Shown here piece after piece: positions 34,801-45,069 of a stretch of 64,000 nucleotides of DNA (position 1 is the first letter of the stretch; every line of letters begins with the position of its first letter). This stretch comes from Theristus sp. LFF4_11 (lineage: Eukaryota > Nematoda > Chromadorea > Monhysterida > Xyalidae), in assembly GCA_030248135.1 (NCBI GenBank), contig JASANC010001904.1:80316-144315 (forward strand), read 5' to 3'. The translations under genes and the position numbers were made by a program. The notes below the pieces were generated by a model. It searched no databases, was not told the DNA's origin, and saw nothing but the letters and a program-made list of their open reading frames with translations.

Positions 34801-37800
34801 ATTAATTTGATTTTCAAAATCTTCGGATGAAATTACCGCAGGAAAATTTGTTGTTCGGTTTTGGAACAACTTCAGACAAAAATTGAAAGGACGAACACTT
34901 CTAACCCCATAAAATCCTTTGAAATTAAAAAAAACCCAAATTTTGCCTCAATCAAGGGTCGGGGCAAAAAATTAATCTGATTTTCAAAATTTTCGGACGA
35001 AATTACCCCAGGAAACTTTGTTGTTCGGTTTTGGAACAACCTCAGACAAAAATTGAAAAGGCGAACACTTCAAAAATAACCCAAAAAATTTCAGATGAAA
35101 TTACCCCAGGAAATTTTTTGTTCGACTGTGAAAGTGTCGCAGGTAAAAATTGAAAGCGCGAACACTTGAAACCAGGTAAAAACCCTTCGATTTTTGAAAA
35201 ATGCCCAATTTTTGACCCAAACAAGGCTCGGGGCAAAAATAACCTAATTTTCAAAAATTTCAGATGAAATTACCCCAGGAAATTTTTTTGTTCGACTGTG
35301 AAAGTGTCGCAGGTAAAAATTGAAAGGGCGAACACATATGATTACATACCTGAAAAAAAAATACAAACAAAAATAAGTAACACGGATTTCAGAATACGTT
35401 ATTCGTGTCTAGAACGTATGTAAAGTTCTTCGAAAAAAATTTCTCCGCGGCACACAATACAACTTTGGATGTTCGTTTCGTGCGTCGCGAAAATTTGGTC
35501 GCAGCCTATACTGTGCTCGCAGCACGACATCATCTTTATATGGAAAACGCGCGCTGGGGTATAACGGCTCATATAATGCGTGATGCGCTGTCCGCTCGCT
35601 TCGCTCGCTCGCGCATCCGCATGATATCGTGTGGGTGAAGTTATTTTTCTTCTGATTTTCCCCACATAAACAAATGACCTTTTTTTAGATAGAGTTCTTC
35701 ATTGCAGCCGTTAGAAGGTGAATACAAGTACCAACCGTTGCCCGAGGGACGTTGGCTTACCGGAGAAGGCAAACACGTGACCCGCTGTGGCGCAACTGAT
35801 TGCGACAGCTGGGACAACTACTGCGTCAGCACTGTTGCGCAAGGTTTGCGAATACACTCCTTGATTTCCTGTTTAATCTCGAGACAAAGAAATTGAGAAC
35901 CCTTGTAAAACAAAAAAACTTATCTAAAAATGCGGGAGACGCATAAAAAAGGTGGAATATGGTCTTGTGTAAGTAGTGAGAGACTTGGCTCGGACACGGA
36001 TACAAGTACATAAGAGTTATTACATAGAGTTATGTACACAAGTACATTTGCGCCGCGTTTCTTTTATAATTAAGCTTTAAAATTATTTTTTAATTGTCCT
36101 CTCTAGTTTAGTCTGAAATCACAGATGCGAAATTCTTTAAGACTCGCTTTTTGAGTCGACCGACCCGGCCTCCACACCTCTAGGCACAGTTTTTGAAAAG
36201 TTATCAAATTTTAACAAAATTAGTACCAATCGAACCGTCTCGATGCGCTGAGTTCGAAAATCATATTTGTTTTTAATGTGAATTTTTTTACGTTAAAAAA
36301 AACTGTTTTTTCGAAGGATCTTTAGAAAAATGGCTTTAACTCGCCTCTGCTTTAAGCCACTAGTAAAATTCAAAAACCAATCGATTTCGCTTGTACTTGC
36401 ACATTTTTTTCATGTTAACATTATTATATAAAAAATGTTGTTTTATGCTCTAAATTTAAGAAAAACTAATAGAGTTTGTAGTTTTTGCTATGTTTAGGCA
36501 CTTTTAAAACGAGAACGGAGTAGGGTTGCTAAGTGATTCTGAAAGCCCTTGAAAAATGCTACAAGTATGCAAAAAATAAAAAACCGATTAAGAAGTAACG
36601 AAGCATTAAAATATCTGTCGCGCGCATGCATACAGGGTATTTCCTAGTATGTCGACAACTTGAAGAGCAGCGGAGACAAAAATCCAAAAACGGGTATTAG
36701 GGTAACTTTTTCCGCTGAATCCGAAAAAGTGAGTACCGTTGCGAAATTTTGTTACAGTAACCCAATATTTGCGATTTTTGGCCCCTTTTTGGATTGTTTC
36801 TGGTACGTGTGGTGTTATGCTTGAACTAATCAAGCCAAATTTGGTATCAATGGGCTCCCCTTGATTATGCGAACAATTTCCATTTTAATACCGCAACTAT
36901 ATCATAATTACCGTAACTCGCAAGGCACGATTTTTACCATTTTTAACAATTTTTAGGCCTGAAAGTGACATTTTTTATCCCTGTAGTGTTCTAGTTGTTC
37001 GAATTAGATCAAATTTATCAGTCAATGAATCTTGGTCAGGCAAACAACTTTCATTCAGATACCGTAACCATAACTTGACTTGCGTACCCCTTGACTCTTG
37101 CGTATTCTATCAAGTTTTCACCATTTCCAGGCATGAAATTGGCTTTATGGTCCATGCAGTGTTATACTTGAACGAATCTAGTCAAAGTTAGCATCAATCG
37201 ACTCGATCCCTTTAATTAGGCAAACAACTTTCACTCAGATACCGTAATCCTTGCTTGACTACCGTTCCCAATGTGTTTCTCCCCACCCCCAAATTTTTAG
37301 GGGCCACCTCAGGGGCTAAAACCGTAACGAAAAGGGGTTTTTAGGCACGCTGAGTTCAAAACTGTTATTTAAAACTTAGCCCGACGTTTCTATTATGGAT
37401 TAAACGCGTACGCCATGGGGATGAGGAAGAAAATTTTTTAAACAATTAATTTGAAATTAAAAAACACATCACAAAAAATCTGCAAAGCCAATTTCATGCC
37501 TGAAAATGGTGAAAGACAAATAATTAAATTGCGTCGAATGGTTTATTTTCTTTGTGCTTGTTATGCAACACTTCATCACACCCAGGAGAAGATCCAAAGC
37601 AGTACTTTTGTGCAACGGGCGTCCATGACCCTGTGTGTGATATCGAAAACAGCTACTTGGGTCAGGTCGGTGCAAAGTGGCTGCTCAGCAAGGAGATGGC
37701 CTGGAATAGGGAAATTCAGTCCGAACGAACGGTCTGCTCGCTCACCGCGCTTAGTGATCTCAAAGATTCAGAGGTACATTTTTTCAAATGTAAACACGTT

Positions 37801-40800
37801 AAAATTTATGACCATTCCGTAGAGATTCGGTGGTACGCTAAAAAGTATCTACAGTCGAACTCACTAAAATGTGGAATCAGCTGATTGGTCAACCGAGCGG
37901 AGGCTGCTCACACTCCGCACCGTTCTTTTTTCGTGGATTTGGATTTTATTGAAACGTGTTTTTATAAATTTCCAGCACCCTTTTTGTGCTAAAAATAAAC
38001 TCAAAGGTTGGAGACCGCGAAATTTAGAAAATTTTTATTCTACAGCTCAACTCAAAATCTATTATTTGTTTAATGACGACGACGACGTCGTCGCTTAATT
38101 TTTGCGTGTGGACTGGAAAATAAAAGCCTGAAAGGAGTGAGCTGTGCATGGTTTGCTGCGTGCATCAAGTAAATGAACACAGCAGCTTACCAAAAACAAC
38201 TTGAAAACGAAAAAATGAAAAATGAAAGCAAAGTCGTGTCGTCGTCGTCCGCGAAGTCGGAACGCTTTTTTTTTAATTGCGGACGCATGTCGATCGGTCA
38301 GCTAGGAATGAAACCCCCTTCAGCTGGCTACACAGCGCACTCATTTCAGGCTTTTGTCTTTCAGTTCACACGTAAAAATTAAGCGACGACGTCGTCGTCG
38401 TCGTCGTCAGTAAAAAATGCATTTTGAGCTGTTGAATAAAAAAAATTGAATTTCGCAGTTCTCCAACCCTTTGCGTTTATTTTTAGCATGAAAATGGTGC
38501 TGGAAATTCACACTCATTCAAAAGAAATACGATTCAATAGAATCCAGGTCCACGAAAAAAGAAGGGTGCGGAGTGTGAGCAGCCTCCCCTCGGCCGACCA
38601 ATCAGCTGATTCTACACTTTATTGAGTTCGACTGTACTCGTACAAACAGTTACAATTTTTTTTTGCTGAAGTGCCTTTCTTGTACGTTTTTATTATCTTT
38701 TTGTGCAGAGGAGGTGGAGTTATGTGCAATGGGTGTGTGGAAAAGCCACACAGCTGAAAACTGAATGCGCGCTGTTTTGCGCACGAACGAGCAGCGCAAG
38801 CAGCTTAATAACAATGAATTTCGCCCATCGTAGCTTTTTTGTGAAAGTCAGCAGAGCGATAGATCATAAAAAGGGTGGTCTAGATACACGCTTTTTTGAA
38901 AACAAACTTGATACGACAGGATACATTGTAACTAACATTTAATGAGTGGAGTCTGTAAAAATCCTACTAAAAATTCAAAAAATCAAGGAAAATGGTGAAA
39001 CGAGATACGTCTCGCAGTAACCTATCGTCTATGTCTCTAAGCACACCACACCGCAGGGTAACCCGTTGAGCATCTGCTGTTGTTTTGATCGCAACTGCAA
39101 CTTGGCGGTGTCTGGTAAACCGAAGTGGGGTCCTCCATCGGTGTCGACAACTACCACAAAGCCAACGACAGCAACAGCGACAGAGAGTATGCCAACGACG
39201 AACGCAACTACAATTGCGGTGGAAGAGAAGAAGGAAGATCCGTGTCCCAAAGTAAAAAGCCCAATATTGATGACGTTCGTCAAAACATGACCGTCACGTT
39301 AAATTAAACTGTTCTGAAACACTTTTCTGAAAAAAATATGTCACAGCAAACGTCTAATTTTAGCTTTCTCGTGTTAATGTTGTCATGTCTCTTTTTTACG
39401 GGAACGTTCATTGTGCATACTTCAACTTTTAATAGACCTCAACGCTGACAAAAATATAAACCACAATAATGTATATCTTCAATACACGGTTTCTACCTTT
39501 CTATCTTATCTTTACTGTTCCTCCTCCCCTGATCGTCAAAATAATCCATTCCTGGTTTTTTTTGTCTGACTCTCTTCAGCGGTATTCATGAAGCAGTAAT
39601 TGGTGACGCGTAGCTGTGTTAAACATAGCAACGCGGTCATTAGAAAAATGCTTCATGAATGCCCCTAAAGCGACCTGACGAGTAGCAGAACCAATTCGGT
39701 AACCAAACAATGCGTTTTCTGTAGAAGGTGACGCAAATTTTCCAATGTGACGTGATATGTGACGTGATGACGTGACGTGATTTGTTTTATGTATGGACGA
39801 ATTGTACAGTTTTTAATTCGTCTTGTTTCTGTGTTGCACAGTGCTATTGGACCAGCGACCGCCTCGACGTGCTGCTGCCCATATCAGTGGTGGGCTCAGT
39901 GGTGCTGACGGTTGTCTTCGTTGTCTGGTTCCGGTTTTATGTCTGGCGTCGTCACGATCCAAATCGTCCTCTGAGGGCGGTCAGTTTTGTTTCTCTTCTC
40001 AATGAAAAGTCACTGAAATTTCTCTCCTCAGAAAACATATAGGGAATTGTTCGTTAGCACTTACGGCGCGTGGCGTTAAGACAAAAGAGCAGACCCGAAT
40101 TTTTTTGGTGGGCGGGGCCACTAAAAAAAAAAACCCACATGTGGTCTGTCTTGTGTCCCAGCTTTTATTCTGGCACGAAAGACAAAAACTCCCACGTGCA
40201 CTGTGTTTTTACCGCACGGGCGTTCGAAAAACCTGGAACAGAAAAAAAAAAAAAAAACGCCACACCACGGGGCGAACGGGGGGCGGCGCGCGGGCGCGGG
40301 GGCGGGAGCGGGGGGGACGCCGCGACAACAGGCTAAAAAAATATCTTGTTATATTTTTGTGTTTGTCGCCAGGGACTATACAACTAGCACGCATTGTTAC
40401 AAGACCAAATAAAAAACCCCCACAATGACACCCGCCAAATGAAAGAAAAGAAAGAAACAAAACAGTGAGAAAAAAAATATTAGGTGGGGTTGGATTATGA
40501 TACTAGCATCAAGGTCGGGTTGGGTCGGGTTCGGGTCGGGTGTAATTTTATTCTATAATTCATAAAAATTATAGGAATAGTGGAGGGAGGGGGGGTGGCG
40601 GTGGGCAGAGTATGCTTCAGCAAAAAAAAACCTGCGGATAGTTATTATTAGTGTATTAGATACACTCAGTAATCACAAAAACAAAAAAAAATTAGCATGG
40701 GATTCTTATAATAGCGTTTGTAAGGCTGATGATACACACGCGCACAAACGCGCGCAGCGTTCCAACACTTTTGGCCGCCACTGTACATGTTTGTTGTGTT

Positions 40801-41462
40801 CAAGTTCTTTGATGTGCTGTGGGCGATAGAGGCGCGTGGCTGAGACAAGGAAACTATTAAAGATCAGATGACGTGGGCATTAAGAAGAATGTGGGAGTAC
40901 TACTGGAATGACAAGCAGCGACCATACGAACAAATACTCGGTGTTGAGGTAAGTCATTTTCTTAAAACCGATTTTAGCCACACACAGGCAAAGCAACAAT
41001 CAACGCACAAAAATTTTTTCAAAAGGTGTACTGTGAGTTTTAGCGCAGGAGAATCTGTTCCGTGTTTATTTTTGCCCCACCAATTTTTTTAAATGCAGAA
41101 CCTGCTGGTGGCAAAGCTCCAAGGGAGAAGACTGGTGGGACGATCTGGTAGAAGAAAAGGAGGACGAACTCGAGCGTATGGGCGAAGGTAAATACACTCA
41201 AATACATTTATTCGACTGAATTTTTAAACGCATCTGCCGTGTTTAATCCTTTAAAAATCTGCTGTTTGTAAGTCTGAAAGTAACTCCATTAAGATGGTAA
41301 TGCCAATGCGGTCACACAGGTTCGAAGCAACACCGCAAGAAACTGTTGGAGGACGCCTATTACAACTACATACCCGACGCGCGTGCGGCTAGGAAGCGGG
41401 CGAAGAAGAAGGCGAAAAAGGAAAAGGAAAAGAAAAAAAGAGCCAGGAAAGAAAAAGCGTAA
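25885..41462 (+). CDS. Type I membrane protein with two three-finger-like (CCC-x4-CN) ectodomain units
   Basis: Proposed exons: 25885-26157, 26467-26607 (or 26625), 35708-35843, 37586-37773, 39057-39251, 39842-39979, 40868-40948, 40988-41025, 41099-41187, 41320-41462; about 473 residues. ATG 25885 opens a signal peptide (ALLLATIIFAPLSHS). Unit 1 ends LLCCCQGEKCN and unit 2 ends ICCCFDRNCN, the closing pattern of Ly6/uPAR/activin-receptor folds. A Thr-rich stalk, one membrane span (LLPISVVGSVVLTVVFVVW) and a cytoplasmic tail follow, the tail with Trp/acidic clusters and a Lys/Arg-rich end. The 38-nt exon 40988-41025 is inferred because it restores frame between its neighbours. The exon 2 donor is weak: either AAT|GTCCAA or a GC donor AAG|GCACTA. 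If neither is used, exons 1-2 form a separate short secreted protein stopping at 26703. Ligand and function are unknown. Confidence 0.65.
26868..27842 (-). mobile_element. TIR element M1, copy 2 (inverted relative to copy 1)
   Basis: The ends ATCTAAAAATGCGGGAGACG and its inverse are intact, with about 135-bp TIRs. The interior matches copy 1 in reverse complement, except that it carries the SINE-like repeat (27205-27377) and lacks the nested element of copy 1. It lies in intron 2 of the three-finger-like gene. Its outer flank (ATTCTGACTTTTACATAAGCCCC) also matches that of copy 1 inverted, so the duplication extends beyond the element. Confidence 0.75.
27205..27377 (-). mobile_element. tRNA-derived SINE-like repeat, copy 2, inside M1
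   Basis: On the minus strand it starts GTCACCCTCGTGGCCTGG and has B-box GATCGAGCC. The CCCTCG and CGAGGG ends of the tRNA-like part can pair. It has the same borders as the copy at 4631-4803. It interrupts M1 copy 2 and is missing from copy 1, so this insertion is younger than the M1 duplication. Confidence 0.65.
27903..28093. other. Insert of 191 nt with no cytosine on the plus strand
   Basis: From 27903 to 28093 the plus strand contains only A, G and T. The segment sits at a border where the otherwise matching inverted arm (near 19620-19660) has nothing: the flanks CCAAAATCAC and CCCCGGACAACTC are adjacent there apart from small changes. It is rich in GTT, GGTTT and TTGTG strings with no clear unit and no coding frame. 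Confidence 0.85.
28110..29590 (-). repeat. A-type satellite, inverted arm
   Basis: About ten 149-bp units in reverse complement of 18121-19615, unit for unit in mirror order: the degenerate units near CCCCGGACAACTCAGG are innermost in both. The array lies in intron 2 of the three-finger-like gene. Open frames here come from the repeat. Confidence 0.88.
29591..30259 (-). repeat. B-type units and foldback-family right end
   Basis: Reverse complement of 17439-18120: B units (AATTACCCTAGGAAACATTTTT, AATTACCCCAGGGAACA), then the conserved subterminal segment with TCGTGTCTACAGCGTATGAAA, ending CGCATCCGCATGAT. One GCTCGCTTCG-type block is shorter here than in the other ends. Confidence 0.8.
30295..32930 (-). 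repeat. A-type satellite, third array
   Basis: A further run of 149-bp units directly follows the previous end, starting at the same CCCCGGACAACTCAGG border. Units near the right side (31.4-32.9 kb) are more alike (AGCATCTAAAGTTGCTCACG) than those at the left, suggesting recent local expansion. The array is interrupted by a MITE at 32024-32559. Confidence 0.88.
32024..32559. mobile_element. MITE with CACAGGGAACTC ends inside the satellite
   Basis: The ends CACAGGGAACTCATGATATA...GACATTGATGC and the inverse GCATCTATGTCATCATATAT...CCCTGTG form a TIR of about 35 bp. The interrupted satellite unit is flanked by CAA on both sides (CTACAA / CAATTGCTC), which looks like a 3-bp target duplication. 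A CACAG terminus with a short duplication is reminiscent of the CACTA/CMC group; that placement is inference. No transposase is present. Confidence 0.75.
32931..33772 (-). repeat. B-type units and foldback-family right end, third copy
   Basis: Three B units with GGAATTACCCCAGGAAACA and GGTCTGGGTAAAAAATTAA are followed by the subterminal segment (TTTTTCGTGTCTAGAGCGTATG) and the end CGCATCCGCATGAT at 33772. No matching left end lies nearby, so this is a half element. Confidence 0.78.
33773..34422. mobile_element. MITE with ATACAATGTTGACAC ends
   Basis: TIRs of roughly 100 bp: the left begins ATACAATGTTGACACAAGAA, and the right end is its inverse closing at CAACATTGTAT 34422. The subterminal parts share ACAGCATGCAAA...AAAAATTGGT with the inverse near 34330-34360. 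It sits exactly at the outer edge of the foldback-family end at 33772. No coding frame. Confidence 0.75.
34440..35625 (-). repeat. B-type tandem units and foldback-family right end, fourth copy
   Basis: About six diverged B units follow (GGATGAAATTACCCCAGGAA; variants with TTGTTCGGTTTTGGAACAAC), then the subterminal segment and the end CGCATCCGCATGAT at 35625. Again only a right end is present. The unit variant GTTCGGTTTTGG differs from the GTTCGACTGTGAAAG variant of the outer units, so arrays are mosaics. Confidence 0.78.
35922..36145 (+). mobile_element. M1 terminal fragment
   Basis: TATCTAAAAATGCGGGAGACG through AAGTACATAAGAGTTAT, with later blocks GCGCCGCGTTTC and CTAGTTTAGTCTGAAATCACA, matches one end of M1 with deletions. 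The other end is missing. It lies in intron 3 of the three-finger-like gene. Confidence 0.6.
36146..37270. repeat. Diverged tandem repeat, about three units of roughly 150-175 bp
   Basis: From about 36780 to 37270 three diverged units share the order TTTT(T)AGGC(A)TGAAA, GTGTT.TA.TTG(A), CGAAT.TA, GGCAAACAACTTTCA.TCAG and ATACCGTAA. No coding frame is evident. The preceding 600 bp (36146-36780) is AT-rich with nothing identifiable. Confidence 0.5.
37852..38634. mobile_element. Tc1/mariner-type MITE (CAGTCGAACTC ends, TA flanks)
   Basis: Inverted ends CAGTCGAACTCACTAAAATG and the inverse are flanked by TA on each side, as expected of Tc1/mariner insertions. The TIR extends through AATCAGCTGATTGGTC, ACACTCCGCACC and a (GAC)n/(GTC)n palindrome at 38074-38093 and 38383-38408. 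The element is about 780 bp with no transposase frame. It lies in an intron of the three-finger-like gene. Confidence 0.75.
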
Positions 41463-41574
41463 GGCTAAGAAGAAGAAACCGCCTGGCTGGCTGCATCGCG
41501 CATTTTACATGGACGAACAGCATCGCTGATATTCTGATTCAAAATGTTACTAACAAAACAGGCTGTCAGCTGAT

Positions 41575-41689
41575 TGGTTGGTGATCACGTAACGCATGCA
41601 TTCTGTGCAGGACACACTCCACCTCCCCAGTAATGCCTGCACAGAAAGCACGCATCACATGATTACCAAGTAATCAATCAGCTGATAAC
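41575..41689. mobile_element. Short palindromic repeat after the three-finger-like gene
   Basis: GTCAGCTGATTGGTTGGTGAT is paired with ATTACCAAGTAATCAATCAGCTGATAAC, and CTGTGCAGG with CCTGCACAG in the middle. It forms a hairpin of about 115 bp. It shares CAGCTGATTGG with the TIRs of the mariner-type MITE at 37852 and is probably a miniature relative. Confidence 0.5.
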
Positions 41690-42121
41690 ATATAATTTTG
41701 AGTCTGACTGTACTGGTGATTATTTTGAGCTAACCCATTATACTGGTCGCTCGCTCAGAAAATTACTCAGCATCACTGATTTCAAGATTTCAAGATTTAC
41801 TGATTTCAATGCGATCCAAGTGGCACCCTGAAGCATCCATCCAACGATGGGTCGTTCAAATGAATACCATAAAACAGACGGGATGTGGCGACGACACTGT
41901 ACACCCCGTAAAAACAACGTTTGCGTTTTTTCAGCAGCAACTTTCGAAATCGGCATGATCAGTCCATCACCAGAGTGCAACACTTATCATTCTAGAGGTG
42001 ACATCTTCAGGCACGATTCAAAAACCGTAACCATCGAACCATAAGAAAAACAAAATCACCCAACAAACAGCTTGTAATTCAGATTTTATTGGTTGACATG
42101 TGAGGATTTAAGCAATGCTCA

Positions 42122-42784
42122 TCATCTTTTACGCCCTAAACCCGGCCGCCCGTCGGTGTCACGCGTCCCGTCAATATTCGAAACTGCGGTTTCGCGGTTC
42201 TCGTCCAAGGACGAACGCGACCGTTTGCGGTCCTTTGTTCGCATTGCGGTTCTGGTAAACGGTCTGTCCGGGTTGTCGCCCGTTCGGGGCTGTAGACGGC
42301 GGCGAATAACTGTCGACGTTGATGTTAGCGCCTGCCGTTGGTGAATAAGTGTCTGCGTCTGTGTTAGCGCCCCCCCCGTTCTGGAATAACTTTTCATGTT
42401 TCTGTTATCACCCCTAGTCAGTTCATAAATGTCCACGTTTTTGTTGGCGCATCCAGCTGGTGAATAACTATCCACGTTTCTGTCAGCGCTTCCGTCTGTT
42501 GAATACCTGTCCACGTTTCTGTTAACACTCCCACTTTGTAAAGAAGCAGACGAGGACGACGATCGGTGGCCATCTGTCGCGTAGCCACCACCGAATCCGG
42601 CCAAAACCAACTCGGCCACAAACTCGGTGGACGGCGGAATCCATCGCAGGCCGGGCTCCATTCGTCCGGCATACTGCGATTGTACGCCGGCGTTACTTTG
42701 TTGGTATGATGGGCCGTTTGAAATCGGCTCAGGAGAACTGATGTTGTGGTAAACTGTTGTGCGGACTGGTTGCGGTGTTGTCAT
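42122..42784 (-). CDS. Uncharacterised Ser/Asn/Thr-rich ORF, possibly a terminal exon
   Basis: An open frame of 220 codons with a stop at 42122. Its GC content is clearly above the surroundings, which suggests real coding. The middle has about five imperfect repeats of 13-15 residues of the form N-R/K-N-V-D-x-Y-S-x-x-G (NRNVDRYSTDG, DRNVDSYSPAG, NKNVDIYELTRG, NRNMKSYSRTGG). The end is basic (KDRKRSRSSLDENRE, GLGRKR). A splice acceptor (TATTTTTCAG) lies 43 bp upstream of the ATG and the frame stays open back to it (TTWPETTTRCYD), so it may be the last exon of a longer minus-strand gene. A GC-rich stretch at 43010-43160 could hold a preceding exon, but no frame fits cleanly. No family recognised. 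Confidence 0.45.
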   Translation of the reverse strand: MTTPQPVRTTVYHNISSPEPISNGPSYQQSNAGVQSQYAGRMEPGLRWIPPSTEFVAELVLAGFGGGYATDGHRSSSSSASLQSGSVNRNVDRYSTDGSADRNVDSYSPAGCANKNVDIYELTRGDNRNMKSYSRTGGALTQTQTLIHQRQALTSTSTVIRRRLQPRTGDNPDRPFTRTAMRTKDRKRSRSSLDENRETAVSNIDGTRDTDGRPGLGRKR

Positions 42785-44350
42785 GTCGTAGCACCTTGTT
42801 GTCGTTTCGGGCCAAGTTGTGGCTGAAAAATAGTACAGAAAGCTCTCTGCCGCAAACTGACCGGCTGAATTTGTGAGTCAGGGTATCAAAATGCACGCGA
42901 AGGTGATCTTTTTTGCAAAATTGCAAACTAATTTTATACAAAAAAACGAACCAATAATGATGAGCCAATAGTATACCATCTACATATGTAATGTGGATTG
43001 TACCACAATACCCTGGCGGATGACTCAGACCTCCACTGTGCACGTGCTGTCCACGCGCCACGCTCCGGCCTGATCATTGGTTGACCACAGAACGCGGGCA
43101 AGCACGGAGGCTGACCGTTTAGCGTTGGAACGCCAGTTGTGATCGGGACGTAACGCGTGTGCACGCTAAATGATGACAATGGTGGAACTGACTCTAATGA
43201 TTTCCTATACTCATACGCTATAACTGCAATTGTGATTCTTTGTTCTCTTGCGTATCTGTCACTCTTTGTAATAGTTCTAACTAATCTCTATACTTTACAC
43301 ACTCTCTTCGCAACTGCTCCCTGCCACTCACTCACCCCATTATCTAGGTTCCAAAACCTATATAAAGGCGAGAATTTGTGGCCGAGATCAGCTGCTTATA
43401 CCCAAAAATCTCCTCTTCAATACAGTCAATATTATACTGTCATTTCAAATGTGAACCAATATATATTTCGTGTCCTTGCCTTGTATTTTGTTGTAACTGT
43501 TTGTACCGTTTGAGTGCAATAATAATATTTCTGCTCCGATCTTCGTTCTCGCTGGACTTTGTAATTCGACGATAACGAAAATCAACTTTGCATCACGGCC
43601 AAACGGAGTTGTCGTTATTCGAGCGAAGCTAAGACTCGCCTAAACCGGCTTGTTGAAGCTAAGATCGAATAGTGCCAACTTACTTTGGACGTCACGCGAG
43701 AGACAGTGCCAACTCTCGATCACACAATTCTGCCCTGTCCGACACAAATGAGCACGTCTCAAAGGACACCCGGCACCCAACGTGCCCAAAACCGAAAGGT
43801 TGAGGGTGCCGTAGTCAATCCGGTAAAAGGCACGCCGGAGGGAACTACACATATGTACAGAGTATAGGCAGCAGCAAACGCGATTTGTGCAGCGCGGTTT
43901 TTTTCAGTGAAAATGGTAAATTATAGGAAAAGCGCGGCGCAGTGGGGTGGTGCGCTTCTCGCAATGCGACTAACCTTCTTCATCATAGGAAACGATAATC
44001 GTGTCATTGTCGTCGTATCCACAGAATGAAAGCTCTTCTGTATTTTCCTGTAAAAAGCCAGAGTATGCCGAGTGTTTTTTAATACTTTTCAAGTTGATGA
44101 TTTTTAGTTCAATTGATGTGTTCTCAAAATACACATGGTCGAACTGAGAGCTTCGAACTTTAGTTTGATTGGTTGTTGGTTGCCTGAATCAGGTTCAAAA
44201 CGCAAAAACCTGTAGAATGCAGTTTTTCTTTTTTTGACACATTTGTGAGATTGCGAAATAACTGAGAAAAATAGGTTTTTTTCGCTATGAAAATTATTAA
44301 GAATACAAATCACTTTAATAAATATAAAACTGATTGTATGTACCTACGGT

Positions 44351-44492
44351 ATGGCTGAATGGCAGCGTTTTTCAGGGTGCAAGGACGGACCGAGCAGAAC
44401 TCGTACAAAAGACGTTCAGAGAAACATTACTCCTAGTCTGCAACTGGTTTCGCCGTGATTGAGAAGACCATGATTGCCTTATTTATTCGGCC
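44351..44492. mobile_element. Short TIR element (GGCCGATTAAAC family), copy 3
   Basis: It starts TGGCTGAATGGCAG and ends TTATTTATTCGGCC. It shares CAGGGTGCAAGGA, ACTCCTAGTCTG and TTGAGAAGACC with the other copies. The mirror copy is at about 62730-62870. It lies just downstream of cytoplasmic exon 44583-44514 in the intron. Confidence 0.5.
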
Positions 44493-45069
44493 ACACCTTA
44501 CTTGCCATCTTACCCTCTGCGATCGTTTTAGGCGTCCATTTTCCGTCAGCATGCGAATATTGTTCATTTTCAAGAAATTTTCGCTGAAAAACATCAGTAA
44601 ATTTTACCGTTCAGAGTGCATCACTATTACTGTCAATTATGACGATCTTTTTTGTTTCTTACACTCGATCGGTTGGGTTGTCGGTTATGGATAGCGAAGA
44701 ACAGAGGGAAGGAGTACTGAGGCCCGGAGAACTGGTCACAGCTCTCACACGCTAGCGGAGACTGAGTGGAAAAGAGCGATACTTAGCCACTGTTTTCCTT
44801 GTGTGGCGGAGGCAAACTGGCGTGGTAATGGTCAGGTCGTTAGTATTATTTACAACCAAAGTTTGGTACCCTTGAGTTTTTGGAAAGCAGCGTTATCGCA
44901 TCAGTGATCCTTTCTACGTTTTACCATTTGAAACGAATAAAAAATGTTTTTTTCAGTTACCGATCTGCAGTCTGCACGTTGCAATGCTTTGTTGTTGCTC
45001 GTGTCCACGGTTGGCATGCAACTGATCAACTGATCTTTAACTGGCAGATATTGGCACTCGACCAGTACC

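Noticed and set aside
40209..40460. Frames in the A-run and G/C-rich stretch near 40.2-40.4 kb
   Set aside because: Driven by poly-A and GGGCGCGGG low complexity in an intron of the three-finger-like gene.
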